Origin: Siphonodentalium dalli
Taxonomy: Eukaryota; Mollusca; Scaphopoda; Gadilida; Siphonodentaliidae
Length of the DNA stretch: 64,000 nucleotides
Assembly (NCBI GenBank): GCA_032622095.1
Contig: CP136069.1
Span: forward strand, 16,104,450-16,168,449
Direction: 5' to 3'
Part shown: positions 56,001-64,000 of the stretch, one piece after another
How the letters are laid out: every line of letters starts with the position of its first letter
How positions within the stretch are numbered: the first letter of the stretch is position 1
Notes under the pieces: model-generated
The model's input: the letters and a program-made list of their open reading frames with translations, nothing else
Database searches by the model: none
Told to the model about the DNA's origin: nothing
Program-made: the position numbers and the translations under genes

Positions 56001-59000
56001 CTCGTATATATGCGAGGCTCCCTATGGGAGACTCGCATATATAACAGAATGCATTGGCACAGGGTTTTCGCAAAATTTCAGGAAGCTCCAGTCATAGAAG
56101 GGTTAAGATGCGATATTCACTGATTTACTTACTGGTCAAACAGTTTGGGATGCATCGTAAACATGTCGACGAACTGTTCTTGCGATATAACTGCACTCCT
56201 TGAATGTTGGAAGAAACGCTGAAACGTAAACAAATCACTTTATATTAAAGTGATGTGAAACACTCAGGTATGGTGACCAAATAGAAATGGAGAATAATCT
56301 TGGTCAAAGTAGTTATTTTTACAAATATTATATCCAAATCGACAACACCCACCGCCATTCTTATATATTAATGAAATGCAGTGACTCTCGATGGCCAAAT
56401 CAATTTGTTAGTTAATCTCCGATAGTTGCGTCCAGATCTACAAGTAAATATTTACAATAGAGCGTAGTTCGGACGTTGTTTTCTATGTCGTGGTACAGTC
56501 AATTTGCTTGAGATTTTCGACAATGTTAGTAAAATGCTACATTGATATAGTTGGCATAGTGCCTGAATACTAACTTATCAGTTCCAGACACCCAAACAGG
56601 TCCATAATATGTCTTTAACCTTGACAATTACTGCCAAACCAACCAGTTCTCGCGGAAATAAGCTCATATCTTAGTCATATTTAAATTCGCGCAGTACTGT
56701 TTTTCGCGAGTCCTGAATGTATACCAAAACAAAAGAAAACCGCAGAAGGTTGCGCATGTATAGGAATTATATCACGGTAGATTGCAGAAAACCTCCGAGG
56801 GTTGTACATGTGTAGGAATTATATCACGGTAGATTGCAGAAAACCTCCGAGGGTTGTACATGTATAGGAATTATATCACGGTAGGATGGACGGAATAGAC
56901 TATTATAATTACATGCATATGCAATCTTAAGACCATTAAAGACATATCATGGACTTGTTCGGGTGCGTGAAACTGATAAGTTATTATTCAGGCGATATGC
57001 CAACTGGGGGGTTGTGGCATTTTACTAACATCACCGAAAATCTCAAAGAAATAGACCATACCACTACACATATATCGTCGTCTGAACTACGCGTAATTGT
57101 AAATATTTACACCTCGATTCGGGACGCAGCAATCAGTGATAAGCTAACGCAAATGGTTTCGCCATCGAGACTTATTGTATTTAATTAATGTAATGTGTGC
57201 TGTAAATTTGGATTAGTATTCGTAAAAATAACTACTTTCAGCAATATTATCCTCTATTTCTATTTTATCACCCAACCAGGGCGTTTCACATCACTTTAAT
57301 CATGGTAATATCTTCGATGTTGCAACGCATGCAAGAAATATACATATTCCATGACAAAGGTACACGAAAAACCACGACTCCATATTCACAACACTGGAAT
57401 GACACTGGTCAAACAACCCTATAGTTAAAACACATCAATATCAACCCAAATATTTGAAATACACGCTGTTGTGCTTTCACTTCTTTTGAGAGAATATTTA
57501 TGTCAATAACCATGTGAATATTACAATGATTGTTTAGAGCATGTAACCACCCAATCTTCTCAACAAAATGCAGTCAACTCGATGTAAATAATCCTCATAA
57601 TTGGCCATTGACATAGAAATGTACATTCAGGAATCATTAATAACTGAAAGCCACATGGCGGTTTGCGCTCCAAAATACAAATAATATTATTCGCTTTTGA
57701 ATTTTTCTCAGTATCGAAATAGGTCTATAAATATCTGAACTACCTTTCTATGATCATTATGTAACCCAAAAGGACGCATGGAAGTAATGAAAAATACAAT
57801 TCTGAATGGGTCCCAAACACAAAGCAGCCATTTGCGCGACATGGAACAGAAAAGAGCGTTTCGTGGTAGTCAATTCCTGATATGGTAGCAATACAGAGCG
57901 TCTGACATATGGCGAAAAATGGCTGTGACTTTGGCAAGTGTTTTCAGAGCGCATATGAAGCGGTATATCAATAGTTCGTTTATTTATCGACCTATCATAT
58001 CCGTCGCTCCAAATTACGTAGAACAAAAAATGGAGGTTCGAATGAGCCATGTCCGTTTACACTTTCTCCAGATATAGAAATATTTTACGAAAATATGTTT
58101 TTTTTTGTCAGTTTTGAATTCATTTTCAAAGTGCGTGAATTCAAATCTGAGCGACAGTAGTGTGCAAATTTAAATACGAGTAAGGTAGTCAACTTATTTC
58201 ATGGGACTGAAATACGCCTATATTGACATTATTTGTATCTGAAATAAGTCCTATATGGGCCAAAACGATGGTTATTAAAGATGGATTATCTCTTTAAATA
58301 ACAAATTTTAAATAGTTGCGTGGGTATAAAAATAATAAATATGAACTGAAGACCCCTGTCCGGAAAGGCTTCTATAAATTAATATTGATTTTATTTCGAA
58401 TCTTTTATTGGGACCGTTTATTTGTCTAGTTTTTTAGAACAGACCATTCGGGTGATACCATATAGCGATATAAAGCATTAGGCTTTTCCTATGGCTACGT
58501 ACCGAACGTCAAATGTCCCAGATTGATTGGTTGCATTGTTGTATTCCATAGTTATAAGCGATAATGAGTATAATTAACGTTTATTTGTGACAAAATTACC
58601 CAATAAAATGTCTGGTCTCTGTTAACAGTAACCAATATTGTTCGTTAGCTACACAACCACACCTTTTTAGACCAGAAAAAATTCGAAATAAAATTAATAT
58701 TAATCGATAGAAGCATTTCCGGACAGGAGTCTTCGATTCAGATCTAATATTTTATACCCCGGTAACTATATAATACATGTTTACAAAGAGATACTCCACC
58801 TTTAAAACAGCGCCATATGGGACTATTTCAATATTAAATAAGTGCAAATTGTGCTTATTTTCACGAGAACAGACTGGATAATAACACGAATGAACCAACT
58901 CACGACCTACCAGATGGACGCTCTTTAATCATGTGTTTTCACTGTGGCTCGCGCCACCCAGCGAAATAACGGGTAGAAGTACACAATGGGCTTATTTCAT

Positions 59001-59956
59001 AATCAACTAAGTCCAATATGAACCTATGTGAATATTTAGGTCCAATATGAACCTATTTTCGCAGGGATATGTTGGCCAAACACACATGTATGGTTTGCGT
59101 ATTACAGGTACCCGATAGACAGCAAAATCAAAATTCGAACAAAGAAACATCACATCTTTTAGAAGTATAGGATTTTTTTTCTGAGCACATATCCTGTTCG
59201 CATATATATGCATTTATGGGACGTTATGCGTGCTGGACATGTTCGGCAATGAACGCTTTGTGTATTCACTTAATGAGTGGTTTATAAATAAAATAAATCA
59301 GTAAATTTAGATCGTTTGCCAATGGTACGTCAGGTACATGAAGCCAGGAGAGTGACGTTCGTTTTATTTGGATGCCGGAGAGATATCCCATGGTCAGGGG
59401 ATCAACATACGTCAATAAATTCGAGACGCTTATAAGTTATATACATACTCTTTACATTTACCACGTAGTTAGCTTATATGTTATATACATACTCTTTACA
59501 TTTACCGCAGAATTATGTAGCTTATTTAGATTTGGCCGACTTTGGTTACTTATGATGCGGACAGCTTTCTACTTATTGCGGCCGATAACCTACAGCTAAT
59601 TAATATTTTATTTCCGGGTTCCGGAAACATAATCAGCAAAAAATGTCGAACTATCTTACCAGACTCCCCATAACTGCTTAACATAAATGATTGTACAATA
59701 CGCTGTATTGGTTTCTTATGTGGACAGCTCGAGAAGTAAACAATGGGTTTATAATGCGTCTTTCTGACCAATCAAAGACGTTGTGTCTTATTGGACGTAG
59801 AAGAATGTTCTAGATATGTGTACTCACTTCAACATACCACAAAGCTTGACTGCATCCAGTTACCGTGAGCAACATGGCCATCTCAGCTGAAGACAACAGT
59901 CCATCTCCATCAGTGTCCATAGCAACGAATTCAGATTTCAAATAGAACTCCTCATT
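52814..59956 (-). CDS. Calmodulin-like EF-hand protein gene, three coding exons
   Basis: Exons 59956-59828, 56218-56133 and 53021-52814 join to 423 bases, 140 residues plus stop. Both introns have GT-AG borders (GTGAGT, GTAAGT donors; GTTTCAG acceptors) and the phase fits at both joins. Four EF-hand positions follow the calmodulin plan. The first (DTDGDGLLSSAE, exon 1) and third (DKDFDGLITTDE, exon 3) have full calcium ligands. The second (HSRSAVISQEQF, exon 2) and fourth (LTDGKITYSSF) lack them. The protein should be a small cytosolic calcium sensor; its partner is unknown. A better-context ATG at 59990 is out of frame, so the true N-terminus is uncertain. Introns of 3.6 and 3.1 kb are full of MITEs. 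Confidence 0.82.
53220..54159. mobile_element. Long-TIR DNA element G, copy 2, in EF-hand intron 2
   Basis: TGGCTGCGGACACACGTACC at the left pairs with GGTACGTGTGTCCGCAGCCA at the right. The arms continue through TTCGATGGCATAGTAGGTGT and AATTAATTATGGTG for about 70-80 bp. 940 bp in all. No transposase frame. The copy is uninterrupted, unlike 31139-32146. Confidence 0.9.
54601..55093. mobile_element. MITE with CAGGTCAGGCACATCC ends, in EF-hand intron 2
   Basis: CAGGTCAGGCACATCCT pairs with AGGATGTGCCTGACCTG, and CCACTATTATAGTGATAT pairs with its complement further in. ATAAA lies directly outside both ends, a possible 5-bp target duplication. Length 493 bp. The inner frames on both strands are products of the repeat. 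Confidence 0.85.
55163..55229 (-). repeat. Inverted copy of the TTAACCCTTT-type terminal fragment
   Basis: TAACTGAATGGGAGAATACA followed by TTTGTTATAGAAAGGATTAA is the reverse complement, with changes, of 353-426. The upstream TAGACCATTCC block is shared as well. It also resembles 13480-13510. Confidence 0.6.
55351..55795 (+). mobile_element. TTAA MITE family F, copy 2, in EF-hand intron 2
   Basis: ACGGACATGGCTCATTCGAA at the left, GGAGCGCAAACCGACATTTAA at the right end (last bases), with inner blocks matching 20901-21259. The left TTAA has decayed to TTGA. Confidence 0.75.
55837..56106. mobile_element. TTAA element with double-hairpin module (H8), next to EF-hand exon 2
   Basis: The left end TTAACCTTTCATGG and the right end complement TTAACCCTTCTATGACTGG are diverged. 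Hairpins are at 55898-55972 and 55989-56058, the second ending CACAGGG. The loop has changed to CTCCCTATGGGAG but keeps its own pairing, so the palindrome is preserved while its sequence moved. Confidence 0.82.
56133..56218 (-). CDS. EF-hand gene, coding exon 2 (degenerate EF hand)
   Basis: 86 bp encoding RFFQHSRSAVISQEQFVDMF and a short tail KLFD, between TTTCAG and GTAAGT. The loop lacks acidic ligands, so it should not bind calcium by itself. TTAA elements end 26 bp from the donor (56106) and start 25 bp from the acceptor (56245). Confidence 0.8.
56245..56618 (+). mobile_element. TTAA MITE, GTGATGTGAAACAC family, copy 2, in EF-hand intron 1
   Basis: TTAAAGTGATGTGAAACACT to ATATGTCTTTAA, 374 bp, matching 47523-47892. 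It lies immediately upstream of exon 2 in gene direction, so the branch point must lie in the 25 bp left or inside the MITE. Confidence 0.88.
56727..56882. repeat. Tandem repeat, 52-bp unit, three copies
   Basis: AGATTGCAGAAAACCTCCGA starts the units at 56779 and 56831; the unit at 56727 is more diverged. The last two differ at one base. Confidence 0.9.
56936..57299 (-). mobile_element. TTAA MITE, GTGATGTGAAACAC family, copy 3 (inverted)
   Basis: It starts TTAAAGACATATCATGGAC and ends GCGTTTCACATCACTTTAA, the reverse of copies 1 and 2. With 56245-56618 it forms a large inverted pair 320 bp apart inside the intron. Confidence 0.87.
57655..58058 (-). mobile_element. TTAA MITE family F, copy 3 (inverted), in EF-hand intron 1
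   Basis: CGGTTTGCGCTCCAAAATAC at the left and GAGCCATGTCCGTTTA at the right reproduce family F in reverse. The TTAA borders have decayed. It is opposite in orientation to 55351-55795. Confidence 0.75.
58059..58838. other. Intronic stretch with one short repeat
   Basis: AAATACGCCTATATTGACAT followed by TATTTGTATCTGAAAT (58208-58245) resembles short blocks at 4295-4335 and, inverted, 10303-10335. Nothing else is recognised. Confidence 0.45.
58840..59075 (+). repeat. Interspersed repeat family A, copy 5 (5' truncated), in EF-hand intron 1
   Basis: AACCAACTCACGACCTACCA, GACGCTCTTTAATCATGTG, CGCGCCACCCAGCGAAATAA and CGCAGGGATATGTTGG follow the family order. AGGTCCAATATGAACCTAT or a close form is tandemly duplicated inside. 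Confidence 0.75.
59828..59956 (-). CDS. EF-hand gene, coding exon 1 (first EF hand)
   Basis: The exon encodes 43 residues from ATG at 59956 with the loop DTDGDGLLSSAE, and ends in phase 0 before GTGAGTA. An ATG at 59990 has an ideal context (AGAATGG) and gives MAPNIVNQFHENEEFY, a good EF-hand lead helix. It hits a stop after 19 codons because of a run of four T; with three T it would read straight into LKSEFVAMD. TTTTAG just upstream (about 59997) looks like an acceptor, so a 5' exon may lie beyond 60000. Confidence 0.75.
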
Positions 59957-60057
59957 TTCGTGAAATTGGTTCACAATATTGGGCGCCATTCTGACCTAAA
60001 ACATGATGGTGTTGAAATTGTTACATCTAAAGACATTTACTTGGATGTTCTAACTCT

Positions 60058-60090
60058 CTATACTAAATGGATTCTCCCAGTCAGTTAAAA
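60058..60090 (+). repeat. 33-bp exact copy of the 363-395 segment
   Basis: CTATACTAAATGGATTCTCC and the following 13 bases are identical to 363-395, but the TTAACCC start is absent here. It lies about 70 bp upstream of EF-hand exon 1. Confidence 0.75.
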
Positions 60091-60252
60091 TGTTGCAATT
60101 GTGTGTACGTTATGGCAGTGGGCACTGGTAAGGCGATCGTAACAGAGCAATGAACTCTGCCTTGCAGTTTGGTGGGAAGTTAGTCCACACGTGAGGTGTC
60201 TGTCTAAATTTAAGATAAAACGTTAAACAAAACCAGGAGTCTCGCCAAACGC

Positions 60253-60547
60253 TTAAAGATACGGGCAGCGTTGGCGGTGGGTAGGCTGTTAAAATATTCA
60301 CCTCCGTCAAAAACCGCCATAAACAGAAAGAATAGTAAAATATAGACAATCATAAATATGGCATAAACAGTCTATTATTGTCAAATGTTTTTTTCCATTG
60401 TTATGTAAACAAAAGCAAAAAATTGTTACAAAACCTGGCTTTTGTTTAGATCCTGATATGGTAAACATAAAGAGCGATATGTGTTACTGTTTTCCTGATA
60501 TGGAAATAATAAAGAGCGTTTATATTATTTGTGTGTGGTTAACCAAT
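60253..60547 (+). mobile_element. TTAA MITE, TACTGGCGGCGTT family, copy 3 (truncated)
   Basis: TTAAAGATACGGGCAGCGTT starts the copy. Inner blocks ATTCACCTCCGTCAAAA and AATAAAGAGCGTTTATAT match 12675-13163. Similarity ends at about 60547 (GGTTAACCAATA), so the right half is missing. Confidence 0.82.
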
Positions 60548-61690
60548 AAGCCAAGTAGATGTTTCAAGTACGCATGCGCGGAAATTTTCAGGTCAGAGGT
60601 CAAGTGAGATAAACAAACTGTAACTACCGCATGTCCAAAACTGAAAGAAATGAAAACGAACACGATTAACGATCATTACCCTGCGTTTTAAAGAGGTTAG
60701 CTTCAAATTAAAGACAGAAGCAATGTTATATAAACAAACTATTTGTCATGACTCAGGCAGTTTATATGAATCTTTTAATATTTAAATTGTAGAAAATAAC
60801 CTCTTTTTTTTGCTTCGTTTGCCGTGATCTGGTGATTTTGGCTTCGTCAGTGATTCAAGCGATTGTCAACACTGACAACGGATATAAACCTGAGATCATC
60901 CTGTAATTAATAATGATAGGTGATCACTTTGGTTAATTGCACTATTATTTAGCTGTTAAAATAAGGTACAATATGTGCCATAATCTTGAAGAAGCAAACG
61001 TGTGATTAAAAGTAGTTTCAAAGTTTGTTTGAAATTCATGAAGCCAGGACAGCTTCCTTATTATTTATTTATTTAACAAAACTTAGTGTTAAGGATGCTA
61101 GAGGAAATCAGTCACATCAGCCCCCCCCCCCCTCAACTGGAAATTTAAGCATTAATTAAAATAATGCTTTAGTTCATACTCTAGCCTACCGTTAGCAACC
61201 TCACTTCCTCGTACTCGTTTCCGATCCTCATATGAATGTGGACATTTGCTAATTCGGAGACTTTTCACAGCCAACAACTCAATGTATTCTATTAATCATT
61301 GCCCTTTTCACAATATTTTTTACTAGCAACTATTATTCTAATTACTATTTTAAGTATTCTTATACTCCATTTGCTCATATTTATCTTCATCTCCCTGTAA
61401 TAGTGGTTTGTTGTTGTCACCAATTTTGGTGCACAGTATTTTAAAAATATCTACTTTCTGTTTACAATAATTAATGGGGTAATAATATATATACATTGGG
61501 TCAAACAAAAAACATTGATATATGCTTCTCACGTCCAATGACCATTAAAATAGCTGAATTTGTTATAGCCATCTTGATGGAACATAACATGGAATTAAAA
61601 TTTAAAATTGCAGAGGTCTAATCAAGGACAGGGGAAGTTTTTCCTAAATTGAAAATAGGGGTGAATTATCTACCAAAACTTTCAATTTAA
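60548..61690. other. Stretch without a supported gene; C homopolymer
   Basis: A run of 12 C at 61121-61132 is the only marked feature. No coding signal is seen on either strand. Confidence 0.45.
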
Positions 61691-61935
61691 TTTGGATTGC
61701 GGGTGGGATTTCTGCCATAATTTTCAATTTCACTGCTGTGGTACATACATGTATGGGCAGCTCCCCGAGAAGGAAGTTCTGCCTACCGAGAATCCAACTA
61801 ACACACTGAACATATGTATAAATGCATGGGCATGCCAGAAAGTGGATCTATTTTTTATGTTTACCCATACCATAGTATGGTAAACATAATGTCGACGTCC
61901 GGATTGACCACTCGTCGTGTGTCCGTCTGTCCGTC

Positions 61936-61966
<31 letters not shown>

Positions 61967-63230
61967 AGACACTTTACGCATGGTGCGATAACTCAAAAAA
62001 TTTCTATCCAATCGTAACCAAATTTTTTACGGAGTTATGGCCCTTTTTCAACTTAGAATTCATGCATGCTGCCATAACTAAAAAACCGTAACCAAATTTG
62101 GTATGTGAGTTGCTCAGTCCAAAATACATGTCGAGTTCGAATATGGGTTTGATCCGATATTTTTTTATGGAGTTATGGCCCTTTGACATAGAATTCATGA
62201 ATGCTTCGTTAAATCAACAATTTTTCAACTGATAGGAACCAAATTTTGTATGTGAGTTTCTCAACTCAAAATACAGGTCGAGCTCGAATATGGGTTTGAT
62301 CCGATATATTTTAATGGAGTTATGGTCTTTTGATTATTTTATTTATCGCTAAAATATATCAAAGATACCCAGTTTGCACTGTCCAAATAGAATCTAATAA
62401 ATCAGGTTTTAAGTTGTCTTATCACAGAGTTAGTATCCAGTTACAATGCCATGAATTGTCTCTCTCTCTTGCATTAAGATAATTAACTACTAGGAGATAT
62501 GTTGGCCATATCATATATACTTTATATTAAAAGTATCTCTGGCCATATGCTGAGATAGAATAGAATAGCATAGATGGAATGTTTCTACTATATATTTGAT
62601 ATGCATGGTTATTTAAATTCCATCTTAAAGGCATAATCTGGTTTCATTGTTTAATAGCATTACTATTGGAGATTAATAATGTGATTGTGTTTAGTAGATT
62701 TGTTGGACATTAATTTCAATTGATTACAAATGTGAATTGAAATATTAAAGGGGCACACCAGGTTTGATATATTTTTCTTGTACTCTGCAAGTACACTTTA
62801 GGCATAATGCGATAACTCTAACATTTTGTATTTGATCGGAACCAAATTTTGTATATAAGTTTCACAGCCCACAATACAGTTTGAGTTTGAATATAGGTTC
62901 GATCCAATTTATTTTAAAGGAGTTATGACCCTTTTTCGAAAACAAATTTGAAAAAATAATTTTTATTTTTATGTTTTATAATAATAATAATAAAAAAAAT
63001 GTCAGTGACTCTTTCATTGGTTTTCATTTAGATATTGATGATTATGATACACGTTGATAAAAAGGTTCCCAATCTTTTTTTTTAAATAATTAAAAACAAT
63101 TTTTTTTAAGTTAAACAAATTTGAAAAACTAACACAATTATAACTCTGCCAAGGGTACCCTGAATCACCACACCAAATTTGTTTAAATCTGTCCAAAATC
63201 TTGTGTTATGTACTGGTAAATCTGTTTGGA
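61690..63230. repeat. Nonautonomous repeat with TCTG array and diverged internal paragraphs
   Basis: A TCTG/TCCG array lies at 61918-61964. After it, blocks like AACCAAATTTTGTATGTGAG, GGGTTTGATCCGATAT and GGAGTTATGGCCCTTT recur four to five times to about 62940. A 31-bp hairpin (ATGTTTACC to GGTAAACAT, 61857-61887) precedes the array. This resembles the GACA-tailed element at 48-51 kb in plan, with the simple repeat on the opposite strand. No protein is encoded. Confidence 0.6.
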
Positions 63231-63654
63231 GAAACATTAAAACCAATTCACCAATTCTATCCCATGCCTTTCGACTACTTAGCTATTGATAAGGCTATAT
63301 TATTTTCCGATGTCTCTTATGCCAGTGTGCAAATAATGTCACGATAAAGAAGGCTATGGTACGGTATCTAATTTAAATTAAAGATTCAACAATAAACATC
63401 ACATGATATTAACAGTAGACATGTACATCTGTGCTGCAGAGTTATATCTTCAGCTGGTCTGAGGTCATTATAATTATTATTGGTTTAATAGAGAGGTCAG
63501 TTTTCAACATACACAATTCCTGTGATTGTTGAGAGCTCTGCTATATAATTGATATTAATGGGTCAGCAGTGTGGTGGCTTATCTGTATACTATATTGTTG
63601 ATATTATTATTATTGTAAACTTAAATTGAACTCACTTAACCTAAGTATTCCAGG

Positions 63655-64000
63655 TCCAGGTCACACCTTTCACATTTAACCCAAGGCTGTGGTGGTTTAG
63701 CATTACCGATCCTGTAAGAGTGTATTCTCTTATATAAATGCCAGTGACCCATAAATTCCCATAATTTGTGTGATGTAAATTTGTCTATAATAGTACATAA
63801 CCGTATACTCTATAATTCAACACCAAAACTCTCATTTATCCGATCATAGTAAATTTTGATCGCCAAGGGATGGGTTAACATCTGCCGATCGTGATCGGCC
63901 TCTCGTCTTATTGAATAGTATAAACCCATATCAAATATTCCGGAGATTAGGCAATGTATATACATGCTCTAGATCATGCCATGAATCTCTACTCTGGCTG
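63655..64000. repeat. Worn fragments of the TTAA/hairpin element and of repeat R2
   Basis: TTAACCCAAGGCTGTGG at 63677 and AGTGTATTCTCTTATATAAA near 63720 recall a TTAA end and a hairpin arm. ATAAATTCCCATAATTTG at 63750 and GATCATGCCATGAATCTCTA at 63972 match repeat R2, which continues off the window. Confidence 0.45.

Noticed and set aside
11492-56065. Repeated hairpins read as a CRISPR-like or integron-like array
   Set aside because: The copies are scattered over 45 kb in different orientations, bear transposon termini and lie in a clearly eukaryotic setting.
56949-57188. 79-residue frame MDLFGCVKLISYY...
   Set aside because: Entirely inside a non-coding TTAA MITE whose two other copies do not keep the frame.

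Overview
This is an AT-rich, intron- and transposon-dense piece of an animal nuclear genome. The best guess is a lophotrochozoan such as a mollusc. The evidence is the mix of diverged non-LTR retrotransposons, many small inverted-repeat elements (MITEs), GACA/TCTG-tailed repeats and a B-box protein module of the kind abundant in mollusc TRIM-like proteins. No prokaryotic feature is visible. I could not search any database, so family names rest on motif recognition.

Layout. 1-300 is a 102-bp tandem repeat, followed by a decayed plus-strand LINE (about 430-2815). 3.0-4.3 kb holds interspersed repeats, part of a 0.9-kb segment that recurs inverted at 18.4-19.4 kb. 4.3-10.0 kb looks like one old DNA transposon: a broken transposase-like gene (5861-7891) lies between two groups of a 16-base subterminal motif, and MITEs have landed just downstream of it. 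10.4-16.6 kb carries two minus-strand LINE remnants; the second still shows in-frame empty sites around two nested insertions. 17-24 kb is repeat-rich and holds a LINE 3' stub and an unrecognised glutamine/lysine-rich minus-strand gene at 22.6-23.5 kb. 25187-29599 is one intact 1,470-codon LINE reading frame on the minus strand. 29.6-33.5 kb has two more LINE 3' stubs and nested MITEs. 37.4-44.6 kb contains a ruined Ty3/gypsy-type pol, a 2-kb TTAA element, a broken zinc-finger/proline-rich gene and an LTR-like repeat with a polypurine tract. 48.2-51.1 kb is a long nonautonomous GACA-tailed repeat. 61.7-63.2 kb is a similar repeat.

The one convincing host gene is a minus-strand calmodulin-like EF-hand gene (three coding exons, 59956 to 52814). 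Splice sites and reading phase agree across both introns. Its introns are packed with MITEs, and one 86-bp exon survives between two TTAA elements lying about 25 bp from its splice sites.

The strongest themes for follow-up are: (1) a B-box and coiled-coil module in frame with the endonuclease-reverse transcriptase of the intact LINE; (2) a repeated module whose ends are each a perfect or near-perfect 69-bp hairpin, found at eight loci and carried inside several TTAA elements with otherwise different termini; (3) at least seven TTAA-flanked element families in 64 kb; (4) the transposon with shared subterminal motifs around an unclassified transposase.
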